Below are positions 29,966-40,300 of a DNA stretch of 43,553 bases, piece after piece (the stretch's first letter is position 1; each line of letters starts with the position of its first letter). The DNA lies in NCBI GenBank assembly GCA_011526085.1, contig WYBC01000028.1:1-43553 (forward strand), read 5' to 3'. The DNA is from Lysobacter sp. Its GTDB lineage: Bacteria > Pseudomonadota > Gammaproteobacteria > Xanthomonadales > Xanthomonadaceae. The notes under the pieces were generated by a model that saw nothing but the letters and a program-made list of their open reading frames with translations, was not told the DNA's origin and searched no databases. The translations under genes and the position numbers were made by a program.

Positions 29966-32900
29966 GCCTGCGTCTCCAGGGCACCGAAGATCGCGCGCGC
30001 GACCGCGCCAAAATCCCGCGCGCGGGCGCTGTCCACCGCATCGAACAAGCCCTGCGGGCGGAACGCGAGCGCCAGCCACGCGTCGGCGGATTCGCCGCCG
30101 AAATCGCCGAAGCCCGGCGCGAACGCCTGCTGCGCCGCCGCCCATGCCGCGGCGTGATCGGGCGGTTGCTTGTCGCGGAAACGTTCGACGTATTTCCAGC
30201 CCGCCTTAGGCGCAAACGGCAGCGGTTCGCTTTGGCCTCGACGCCACAATGCGAGCAGCGCATCCAATCGCGCCAGCGCGGTGTCGCGATCAATGCCCGC
30301 AAACGTCTGGATGGCGATGGGCGGCGCATCGTCGGTCGCATCGCCGGATTTTTTCCTGCCGCCCTTCGCTTCGCCCTCGCCCACCAGCACGGTGCGCGCG
30401 GCCGCGCCGTGCACCGAGGCCAGCAGCAGATGATCGATGCCCGCGCGCAGCCGGCGCCTGCCTTCGAGCTTGCCGGCTTCGAGGATCAGCCGCAGCGGAC
30501 GGCCGTCGGCATCGCGATGCACGTCGTCGAAACGGAACGCCACGGGCGCCATGGCTTCGGCGACCTCGCGCGGCGTCGACGCGGTCAGCACGGCGCGCGC
30601 TTCCGCCAGCAGCCCGCGCGCCAGCGGCCGGGTGTCTTCGATCAGCGCGTCGCCGTCGCGACCCGGCGGCAGTTCGGCGCGCGCGCGCATGCGGCGGACG
30701 ATGTCGTCGTGCTCGTCGTCGTGGTGCTCCTCGTCGTCCTGGTCGTCGCCCTGCTGCGCATCCTCCGCGGTCAAGGCTGCGATCACGGCATGGCGACGCA
30801 GCGCATCGCGGCCCTGCGGCTCGCGGTCGTCCAGGGTTTCCTCGCGGGTCGTCAGTCGCAGGCCCAGTCGATCCTGCAGCCAGGCTTTCGCCGGATTCGC
30901 GAAGAACGCCTGCAGCGCATTGCGGTCGGGCAGCGCCGGGGATTCGGGCGCATCCATCGCCAGCGGTGCGGCCACGAACGGCGGTTCGTTCGCCTGCACG
31001 GCCGCAGCGGCGGGCATCGCCCACTCCTTGCGATAGGAGAACCGCCGCGGTTCGACGCCGCCGTCGTCGCCGGCGCCGAACGCGCGCGGCGAGAACGGCT
31101 GCAGCGGGTGCTGCACGGTCAGCCGTTCGCGCACCTCTTCCCCGTGCATGCGTTCGACCGCATCCAGCAGCTCGGCGATCACCGGCGACGGCTCGCGCAC
31201 GCTGCCGTCGCGCGCATCGCTGCCGCCGTAGCTGAGATAGAACACGTCGCCGGCCGCGCACAGCAGCTGCAGGAACAGGAAGCGGTCGTCGTCGCGCACC
31301 GAGCGGTCGCCCGGATGGCGCGGCGCGCGGCCCTGGATCGCATCGACCAGGCGATTGATGTCGTCGGCGGGTTCGCGCCGCGGATAGGCGTCGGCGTCGA
31401 GACCGAGCAGGCAGATGACGCGGAACGGTACCGTGCGCAGCGGCACCATGCCGGCGAAGGTCACGCCGCCGGACAGCCAGGGCCGATGCGGCGACGGCAA
31501 CGTCAGCGCGTCGCGCAGCGCGCGACGGACCAGCAGCGCAGGCAATGCGCCCGCGTTCGCGGCTTCGCTCGCGAAATCGTCCAGCGTTTCCAGCAGCAGC
31601 CGTCGCGCCTGGGCCTCGGCCTCGTCCTGCGGCACCGGCGCCAGCGACGCCTGCAGCCAGCCCGCGAGCCGCGCGCGCCACTCGTTCGCGGCATGCGGTT
31701 CTCGCATCCACGCCGCGAGCTCGCGCAGCCGGCGATAGAACGCCAGCGCGCGATCCAGGGTCTCGGCGTCGGCGCCTTCGAGTTCGGAATACGGTGCGAT
31801 GAGTTCCGCACCCGCGACCGCGGCCTCCGCGCCATCGCCCGCGGCATAACCGCTGAGCAGGCGGTCGATGCCGAAATCGAAACTGTATTCGCGCCAGCGG
31901 CCGGCGCCGGCGCGTTCGCGCGCATGCTCGTCGTCGCCCCAGCGGATGCCGGCGGCGGCGAACCAGCCGTCGATGCGCGCGCGCTGCGCGGCGTCGAGCT
32001 GCAGCGCGTGCGCGACCGCCGGCGTCGCCAGCAGGTCGCGGAACCCGCTGGCGGTGAGCGGCGCGTCGGCCAGCGCCAGTACGTCCAGCAGCATCGCCAC
32101 CAGCGGATGCGACTGCGCCTGCGGGCGGTCGGCCAGCGCGAACGGAATGTAGCGCGGGTCATCCGGCGCCAGCCCGCCGAACACCGCGCGCGCCAGCGGC
32201 AGATAGTCGGCGATGTCGGGCGCCAGCACCGCGATGTCGCGCGGCTGCAGCGGCGGGTCGAAGCGGCGGCCGTCCGGAAGATCGTTGTCGAGCAGCGCGC
32301 GCAGCTGATCGTGCAGTACTTCGACTTCGCGCAGCTTCGAGTGGCAGGCGTGAAGTTGCAGCGACACGTCGCCGGCGTCGAACGCGGAGGCAGTCGGCGC
32401 GGCGCGCGCCAGCACGTCCTGCTGCAGGCGATGCAGCAGCGTGTCGCGGCCCGGCGCGACGAACAGTTCGGTCTCGCGCTGCGGCAGCACCACGTCGTAG
32501 GAGAACAACTGCGCGACGATCTCGCGCCCGCCCGCGCCCCAGGCGGTGAGCAGCGGGTTGTCGCGCTCGGCGTCGGCCAGCGCCTCCGACAGCGATCTGA
32601 TGCCGTCGCGTTTCACGCGCTCGCGCAGCGATTCGACGTCGCCCCAGTATTCCGCCGAGGGCATCGGCAGATAGAAATCGAGTTCGATCCACTGCCCCAC
32701 CACCGCCAGCATGTGCAGCACGTCCGGCGAGACGTGGATGGTGCCGAACGCGGCGACGCGCGGCGGCAGGCCGGGCGGCGCGATGCCTGCGAAACCCTCG
32801 GCCTCGCGGTCGTGGCGCGCCAGCCAGTCGCCGAGCAGCGCGGCGCGGTGCGGGGATCCTTTCAGGCGCTGGCGCAGGCTGCGCCACAGTTGCGCCTGCC

Positions 32901-33432
32901 AGTCGTCGCGGCTGGCCGGCACGTTGCGCTCCCAGTCGCGCAGCCAGTCGGGGCGATAGGCCTGGTAGCGGTCGTAGGCGGCGGCGAGCGCATCGGCGAG
33001 CGCGTAGCGGGCCATCGCGTCGCCGGTCGCGCGTTGACTGGCATCGCCCGAGTCGTCGGTCGAGGCCCACTGCAGATGCCGGCGCACCGGCGGCGGCAGG
33101 GCCGCCGGGGCGTCGCCCAGCAGCGCGTAGAGCTGCCAGCGCAGGCGTTCGCGATCCCAGGGCGAGGCGTCCGGCAGGTCCGGCCGCGCGGCGCGCAGCA
33201 GCCGCCAGACGAATTCGGACGGCGTGCACAGGTCGAGATTGGCGGCGACGCCATAGCGTTCGGCCAGCGCCTGCTGCAGCCAGTGGCGCAGCGCGGGCTG
33301 CGGGATCAGCACGACATCGGCTGCCAGGCTGTCGGCCACGGCCGGCGTGGCCAGCCGCGCGCCCAGATGGGCCGCCAGGCGGTCCAGCCGGTTGCCGTAG
33401 ATCAGGTGGAAGCGGGCGGAGGCGGTGGGCAT
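29962..33432 (-). CDS. recC: RecBCD exonuclease V, RecC subunit (1156 aa)
   Basis: The Chi-recognition and scaffold subunit. The N-terminus (FHLIYGNRLDRLAAHLGARLA) and VVLIPQPALRHWLQQALAE match RecC. Other landmarks are FGTIHVSPDVLHMLAVVGQ, LQLHACHSKLREVEVLHDQL, DIAVLAPDIADYLPL, VPFRVICLLGLDADAYPR and DRFLFLQLLCAAGDVFYLSY, all typical of the family's inactive helicase domains. An unusual acidic and His-rich run (DDQDDEEHHDDEHDD) lies near residue 900 in the degenerate nuclease-like domain. It is the first gene of the operon. The 244 bases upstream contain a REP-type inverted repeat and no recognisable promoter. Confidence 0.96.
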   Translation of the reverse strand: MPTASARFHLIYGNRLDRLAAHLGARLATPAVADSLAADVVLIPQPALRHWLQQALAERYGVAANLDLCTPSEFVWRLLRAARPDLPDASPWDRERLRWQLYALLGDAPAALPPPVRRHLQWASTDDSGDASQRATGDAMARYALADALAAAYDRYQAYRPDWLRDWERNVPASRDDWQAQLWRSLRQRLKGSPHRAALLGDWLARHDREAEGFAGIAPPGLPPRVAAFGTIHVSPDVLHMLAVVGQWIELDFYLPMPSAEYWGDVESLRERVKRDGIRSLSEALADAERDNPLLTAWGAGGREIVAQLFSYDVVLPQRETELFVAPGRDTLLHRLQQDVLARAAPTASAFDAGDVSLQLHACHSKLREVEVLHDQLRALLDNDLPDGRRFDPPLQPRDIAVLAPDIADYLPLARAVFGGLAPDDPRYIPFALADRPQAQSHPLVAMLLDVLALADAPLTASGFRDLLATPAVAHALQLDAAQRARIDGWFAAAGIRWGDDEHARERAGAGRWREYSFDFGIDRLLSGYAAGDGAEAAVAGAELIAPYSELEGADAETLDRALAFYRRLRELAAWMREPHAANEWRARLAGWLQASLAPVPQDEAEAQARRLLLETLDDFASEAANAGALPALLVRRALRDALTLPSPHRPWLSGGVTFAGMVPLRTVPFRVICLLGLDADAYPRREPADDINRLVDAIQGRAPRHPGDRSVRDDDRFLFLQLLCAAGDVFYLSYGGSDARDGSVREPSPVIAELLDAVERMHGEEVRERLTVQHPLQPFSPRAFGAGDDGGVEPRRFSYRKEWAMPAAAAVQANEPPFVAAPLAMDAPESPALPDRNALQAFFANPAKAWLQDRLGLRLTTREETLDDREPQGRDALRRHAVIAALTAEDAQQGDDQDDEEHHDDEHDDIVRRMRARAELPPGRDGDALIEDTRPLARGLLAEARAVLTASTPREVAEAMAPVAFRFDDVHRDADGRPLRLILEAGKLEGRRRLRAGIDHLLLASVHGAAARTVLVGEGEAKGGRKKSGDATDDAPPIAIQTFAGIDRDTALARLDALLALWRRGQSEPLPFAPKAGWKYVERFRDKQPPDHAAAWAAAQQAFAPGFGDFGGESADAWLALAFRPQGLFDAVDSARARDFGAVARAIFGALETQA

Positions 33433-33486
33433 GTGTCCGCCATGATGCCGGAGAGGCGCGGGTCTGCGCTTTCTGGCTGTGCTCCC

Positions 33487-33658
33487 GTAGGAGGGGCTTC
33501 AGCCCGGCCCCGGCAGCGCCATGGATACGACGAGGATGACGCCGCGCCAGCGGCTGGTGGAATGTAGCCGCCAGTTTTTCGTTTCCACCAGCCGTAGGCA
33601 CGGCTCGAATGTCGTCGTCGATCAAGCGCTGCCTGGGCCGGCCTGAAGGCCCTCCTAC
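33487..33658. repeat. GTAGGAGGGGCTTCAGCCC inverted pair (long REPIN)
   Basis: GTAGGAGGGGCTTCAGCCCG starts at 33487 and its partner ends at 33658 (GGCCTGAAGGCCCTCCTAC), about 120 bases apart. A second inner pair lies between them: CGGCTGGTGGAA and TTCCACCAGCCG around a T-rich loop. It fills the gap between the DUF1993 gene and recC. Confidence 0.85.
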
Positions 33659-33676
33659 GAAGGCGTGCGGCGCGGC

Positions 33677-34195
33677 TCAGCGCCGACCGATCGTTCCGAT
33701 GAAATCCATCTTGCCCAGCGGCACGCCGGCATGGCGCAGCAGCGCGTAGGCGATGGTGCAGTGGAAATAGACGTTCGGCACGACGAAGGTGAGCAGGTAG
33801 CCGCGGCCGTCGAAATGCAGGTCGCCGTTGGTGCGCGTGGGCATGGTCACCGCGCGGTCCTCGGCGCCTTCGAACGCCGCCGCGGGAACGCTGGCGAGGT
33901 AATCGATGGCCCGCTGGAGGCGCGCGTCGAGTTCGGCGAACGTGGTTTCGGTGTCCTCGAAGATCGGCGCATCGGTGCCGGTCAGGCGCGCGGCGGCGAA
34001 CTTGGCGATGTCGGTGGCGATCTGCACCTGGCGGGTCAGCGGAATCATGTCCGGCGCGAGGCGCATGCCGAGCAGGACCGCGGGATCCCAGCCATTCGCT
34101 TCGGCGTGGGTCTGGCCCTTCTGCAGGACATGCCGCAGTTGCTGCAGGGCGCGCGCGAGCGCGGGAACGATGTCGTCGTGAATGGCGAGGCTCAT
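33677..34195 (-). CDS. DUF1993 family protein (172 aa)
   Basis: Family features are visible: an N-terminal SLAIHDDIVPALARALQQL, then LLGMRLAPDMIPLTRQVQIA, DTETTFAELDARLQRAIDYL and GYLLTFVVPNVYFHCTIAYA, ending GVPLGKMDFIG. DUF1993 proteins are four-helix DinB-like proteins; no activity is established for most. The start MSLAIHDD is the family N-terminus; the frame is open upstream to 34315, but those residues are Arg-rich and unsupported. It reads in the same direction as recC and the autotransporter, with independent spacing on both sides. Confidence 0.9.
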   Translation of the reverse strand: MSLAIHDDIVPALARALQQLRHVLQKGQTHAEANGWDPAVLLGMRLAPDMIPLTRQVQIATDIAKFAAARLTGTDAPIFEDTETTFAELDARLQRAIDYLASVPAAAFEGAEDRAVTMPTRTNGDLHFDGRGYLLTFVVPNVYFHCTIAYALLRHAGVPLGKMDFIGTIGRR

Positions 34196-34293
34196 GGCGG
34201 GGGCTCCGTGGCGGGCCTGCAGTGTAGGCGTCGCCTTCGACGACGGCAGCCCGCATGCGCGGGCCACAGCGTCGCGCCGGCGGGATGACGCGC

Positions 34294-34346
34294 GATCACG
34301 CCGTCGCGGGATCATGCCGCCGGGAGATCAGGCCGTCGCCGGATCA
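34294..34346. repeat. 16-bp tandem repeat running into a stop codon
   Basis: Three 16-bp units, GATCACGCCGTCGCGG (34294), GATCATGCCGCCGGGA (34310) and GATCAGGCCGTCGCCG (34326), are followed by a partial fourth (GATCA, 34342), whose TCA is the complement of the autotransporter's stop codon. The rest of the 148-base gap is featureless. Confidence 0.8.
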
Positions 34347-37300
34347 GAATTCGTGCTGCAGATCGACGCTGACGCCGTGATCGCTGCCGGTGTCGTCGAG
34401 GGTGCCGCGATAGCCGGCGCGGATGCTCCAGTCGGTGCGGGTCTCGAACAGCGCGCCGAGACCGATCTCCCAGCGATCGCGATCGAAGGCCCCGGGATCG
34501 ATGCGATACGCCGGCGCCGCGAACGCATCGGCATAGCGCAGCTTCGCCGCGCCGGTGGCGTCGAAATCGTGCCGGTACTCGATGCGCAGCTGCGGCGCGA
34601 ACCGGCCCCAGCCGGTGTCCCTGCGATAGTCGACGCGCAGGCCGAGATTGGCCGCACGCGTGCGCAGGGTCTGCGTGTCGTGTCGCAGCGCGAACGCCGG
34701 ATCGTCGCCATGCTCGATGTATCCATCGAGCATGGCGCGCGCGAGATCGACACGGCCATACGGCGAGAACCGCCAGCGGCCGCGTCCGAGATCGGCGCCG
34801 GTAGTGATCGCCGCGAACCACTGCCGCCCGTCGCGATGGCCTCCGAACTCGCCGACATCGCTGCTGCGACGCAGGTCGTAGCGCAGTCGCTGATGGCCCA
34901 GCACCGCATCGACGAAGAACACGTCGCCCGGCGCATGGCTGGCGTAGCCCGCCAGCGTGTACGCGCGCGCATCCGAACGCGTGCGCGCATCGCCCACCCA
35001 GGTGCGGTCGCGGCCGTAGCCGACACCGCCGCCGAACGCCCAGCCGCCGTCGAACCGGCGATCCGCACCGGCGCTGACGCCTTCGGTCTCGAAATCCAGC
35101 GCGGCGCGACCATGCTCCGCATCGCGGTCGCCGCTGCGCACGGTGCCGGCGATCCAGGTGCCGAACAGGGCGTCGCGACGCGGCGCATCGCCCGTGGCCG
35201 CGGGATCGATCAGCGTGCGATCGATCAGGGCGCGATCGGCGAGCGTGGCGCCGGGCACGCCGGATTCGACGCAGGTGTCGGGATCATCGCCGGGCATGGC
35301 ACCGACGCGCGGCGTGCAGCGCCGGCTGGCCGCGAAGGACAGGCCGTTGCTGAAGCCGTTGCGGCCTGCGCCGCTGCCGTGCAGGCGTTCCAGCCGCTGC
35401 CGGAAGTTGCCGATCTGCGCATCGGCGAAGCGCTGCGCGCCGCGCTGCTGGGCATCGATCAGGCCGCGCGCGTCGCGATCCTGCGCGGGGTCCGGTCGCG
35501 GCGCCACCGTCATCGTGAGCGTGGCGGGTGCGGACACGGCATGCGCGTTGGCGAGGGTGAAGGTCAGGGTCGCGATGCCGTCGAAGTCGTGGCGCGGTGC
35601 GAACGTCAGCAGGTAGCGCGCCGTCGCGCCGCTGCCGCTCCGCGCGATCGTGGCGGTGCCCGCGTCCGCGGGTGTCAGCGACACCAGCGTCGCCGCGGTG
35701 AACGGGCCCGCGGTCGCGCCTTCGGTCAGATCGACCGTCATGGTGCGACCCGTCATCGCATCGACCGTGCGCGAAACGACGAGCGGCACCGGTCGCGGCG
35801 ATACCTCGATCGACACCGATGCGGGCGTCGCACTGCCGCCGGCGTTGCGCGCGGTGTAGCGCAGATGATCGACGCCCTCGAAGCCGGCGTCCGCGGTGTA
35901 GATCACGGTCAGGCCATCGACCCGCGCGGTGCCATGCGCGGGCGGTTCGACGATCGCGATCGCATCGATGGCGCCGACATCGTTGGTGGCGACGGCGACG
36001 ACGACCGGCGTCGTGCCGACGGTGGTCGCGGCATCGTCGGTCAGCTGCGGCGCGGCGTCGGCGATGACCACCACGAACGCCAGGCTGGCGACGACGCCGC
36101 GCGCATCGATGGCGCGCACCGTGAGCGGATAGCGGCCGGCCTGCGTGGGCACGCCCTCCAGCCGGCCGCTGTCGGCGAAGGTCAGGCCCGGCGGCACGCT
36201 GCCCGCGATCAGTTCGAATCGATGCGGCGCGACCGCACCGCGCACCGCCAGCGCCTGCGCGTAGGCCTGCGATCGGGTGCCATCGGGCAATGCGGTGGTC
36301 TCGAACACCATCGGTTCGCCGTCGACCGGCGCCGACACGGTCAGCGTGTAGCTGCGCGTGGTCGTCGCGGCGATGCCGCCGGTGCTGTCTTCCGCGGTGA
36401 CGCTGAAGGTGTAGGTCCCGGGCTGCGTGGGCACGCCGACGAGTTCGCCGGCGGCGACGTCGAACACGAGGCCCGGCGCGACGGCTTCCCCGCTCGCGCT
36501 GAAGCGGTAGGGCGCGACGCCGCCGCTCGCGCTGAACGCCTGTCGATACGACACGCCGACCGCGGCGGCCGGCAGCGATTCGGGCTGCAGCGTCAGCGTC
36601 GCCGGCGCGATGTCCAGCGTGTAGGTCCGGTGGATCGTCGCGACACCGCCGCCGCTGCTGTCGGTCGCATAGACGAACACGTCGAAGCGGCCGGCTTCGC
36701 GCGGCACGCCGCCGATGGCGCCGACCGCCGTGTCGTAGCTCATGCCGTCGGGCAGGCCGTGGACCGAAATCGAGTACGGCGCGACGCCGCCCGCGACCAC
36801 CACCGGCGTGGCCGGATACGCGACGGCCGCCGTACCGGCGGGCAGCGACGCGGGTTCGAGCGTGAGGATCGGCGCGCGCATCGCCAGCGAATAGCGCCGC
36901 GTGGACGTGATGCCCGTGGCATCGGTGCAGCGCACGGTCACCGGGAAGACGCCGTTGTGCGTGGTGGTGCCGGACAGCACGCCGTCCTCGCTCAGGGCGA
37001 TGCCCGGCGGCAGGATCGTCAGGTCGACCGTGTCGAAACGATACGGCGCGGTGCCGCCTGACGCCGACAGCGTCACGCTGTACGGCTCGAGTTCGCGGCC
37101 CAGCGGCAGCACGTCGTCGCTCGGCGAAATCACCACCGGCGAGGCGGCGATGGTGAGGTAGAAATTCCGCGAACCCTTGAACGGCGCACCCTGACCGTCG
37201 GCGCCGGTGTCGGTGGCGGTGATCTGCAGCGAATAACTGCCCGATGCGCGCGACTGGCCGGACAGCGTGTTGCCGTCGAACTGCATGCCGGGCGGCAAGG

Positions 37301-40300
37301 TGCCGGACAGGCTGTAGACGTAGGGGCCGATGCCGCCGCTGGCGGTGAAGGTCTGGGTGTAGGGCGCGTCGTAGCCGGCGGTGTAGGACGGATTACTCGG
37401 CGTGAGCTGGATCAGCGGCGAGTAGACCGGCATGCGGTAGTTGACCGTGATCGACCGCGGCGACGGCGCGGCGCTGTCGGTCGCGGTGATCGCGAAGTCG
37501 AAGGTGCCGGCACGCGTGGGCACGCCGGACAGGCGTCCGTTGGCATCGAAATTCAGGCCGTTGGGCAAGGCCCCTGCGGTCAGCGCGTACGTGTACGGCG
37601 GCACCGTGCCGCCGGCGACGAGCGTGACATCGAAGGCTTCGCCCACGCGCGAGAACGGCAGTTGCGCGGGCAGCAGTCGCAGGCCGGGCGGATGGATCTC
37701 GATCCGGTAGTAGGCCCTGGCGTCGTGCGGACCCGGCGCCGGACTGCTGTCGGTCGCGACGACGCCGATGTAGTAACTGCCGCGCTGCGTGGGCGTTCCG
37801 GAGAGCGTGCCATCGGGCGCCAGCACGAGACCGGCCGGCAGCGCGCCCGCGGGTTCGTAGCGATAGGGCGGCTGCCCGCCCGTCGCAGGGCCGAGCACCG
37901 CCGAATAGGCCATGCCCTCGGTGGCGTCGCGCAGCGTCGTGGCCGGCAACGTCACCAGATTCGATTTCACCCGCAGCGTGTAATCCGCGCGCGCGACGAA
38001 GGGGCCCACCGGACCGGGCGAACTGTCGGTGACCTGCAGCGTGAAGGTGAAGTCGCCGTATTCCGTGGGTGTCCCATAGATTTCGGCGTTGTGGTCGTCG
38101 AAGAACAGCCCGTCGGGCAGCCGGCCCGCGACGATCGCATGGGTATACGGTTCGCGACCGCCGCGGGGCGAGAAATTGTGGAGATAGCCTTCCCCGACGC
38201 GTCCGTCTGCCGGATCCACGTAGTCCAGTTCGATCGGATTGTCGTCGTCGATCACGGTGCCGACGGCCGATCCCTGTTCGATGCGGGCGTTCTGCGCGCT
38301 GTGAAGGCCGAAATAGATGCGCTCGAAATATTCCGGCACGGTGTCGCCACGCACCGGGTGGGAGACGGTCTTCGAGGTTTCTCCGGGCGCGAACAGCAGG
38401 CGGCCGTACTGCTGCGGGTTCACCGTATCGAAGAAATCGCCTACCGAGTAATCGGCGGACACGGCATGCGCGGAAGGCTCGCTCAGCCTGATCTCGAATG
38501 TCATCGGCTGCGTGCCGGCATCGCCTTCGACCAGACTCACATCCTGGACCGAGAGCGCGGGCAGTTGCTGCGAGATCGACACGATGCGCACGGTCGCCCG
38601 CGATGCCGGCGGATCGGCACCGACGACGTCGATCGCTTCGATGAAGAATGTCTCCTCGTCTTCCTCCAGCGTGTCGCGCAGCGTCGCCTGATGGGCGAAC
38701 GCCACGCGCTCTCCGGGCCGGATGGAATACCTGCGCGCCTCGAAGCCTTCGTAATCCGTGCCGGCCACCGCCGTGCCATCGACCGTGCGCAGGGTGAAGG
38801 TCACGCCCCCGGGGCCGGCCGGCGCATCCAGCACAGCGTAGAAATAACCCACGCTGCCCTCGTAGACGATGTCGTCGTCGAGGATCAGCCGCGGTCGGCG
38901 GTCGTCGCTGATGATCGTGCCGACCGCTTCGCCGTCTCCGATGATCGCGCCGGAGACATTGGACAGGCGCAGCAGGAAGGTTTCGTCCGCTTCCGGATTA
39001 CGGTCGGCCGTGACCTTCACATCGACGAAGGCGTGCGTGAGGGATGCGGGAATCGTCACCCGCTGCGCCGGGATCGGCACGTAGTCGGCGCCGGCCACCG
39101 TGGCGGTGCCGTCGAAGGTCTGGACATCGAACGCGATGCCGGCCGCGGGCGCGGGCGCGGTCGACCGGATCTCGAAACGCAGCGTGGTGAAGCGCGAATC
39201 GCCCTCGACGATGGCGCTGTCGAGCACCGACAGCACGGCGCGCGGCGGCGGCGGCGGCGACGCATCCACCCGCAGCGCGTAGCGGCGGGTGTAGGTGGAC
39301 GGGCCGTCGCTGGCCTGGATCGTGAAGGCGTACAGGCCCAGCGCGGTGGGCGTACCGGACAACCCCTGGCCATCGAAGTCGATGCCGGGCGGCAGGTCGC
39401 CCGCGATCAGGCTGTACAGATACGCCGACGTGCCGTCGGTGGGCACGAATGCCTGCGCGTACGGCCTGCCGGCGACGGCCACGGGCAGCGTGGACGGCCC
39501 GAACGAAATCTGCGGCGGCGCGATGCGCAACACGAACGATGCGGTCGCGACGCCGGGCACGATGAGCGTGCTGTCGGTCAGCGTGACGTCGATGGGGAAA
39601 TCGCCGGATTCGGCGGGAATGCCGCTGATTTCGCCGCCCGGGCTCAACTGCAGGCCCGCGGGCAGCGCACCGCCGGTGAGGCTGTAGACGAGGGGCTCGG
39701 TGTAGTGGCCGCTGACCGCGAACTGCGCGCTGTAGTCGCCGCCCTCGCTGCCATCGAGCGTAAACAGCGGCGCGAAGCTGAAGCTGGGCGGCAACGCCTG
39801 CAGCGTGTAATCGCGACTGGCGGTGTACGGCCCGGCCGCGCTGCTGTCGGACACGGTCACGGTGAACGCGAACGCGCCGGAACCGCGCGAACTGCCGGCG
39901 ATCGTGCCGTTCTCGCCCAGGGTCAGGCCCGGCGGCAGCGCACCGGCGGTGATCGCGTAGCGATACGGCGGCTGCGCGCCGGTGGCCGGATTCAGCGCGG
40001 CGAGGTATCCGTCGTCGAACACCGCATCGGGCAATGTCGTCGGCGGCAGGGCCAAGGTGTGGCCGCCGATGACGATCGTGTAGTCGCGATAGGCGACCGT
40101 CGCATTCGACAGCACGCCCGCGGTCGCCATCACTCGGAAGGCATACGTACCGACAACGGTCGGAAACCCGAGGAGGTAAGCGCGCCCGTTGACGATCGTC
40201 AGCGCGATGCCCGGCGGCAGCGCGCCCGACACGATCTCGAACCGGGCATCGGCCCGCGACGTGGAGAAGCCCTGGTCGTAGCGCTCGCCCAGCGCGCCGT

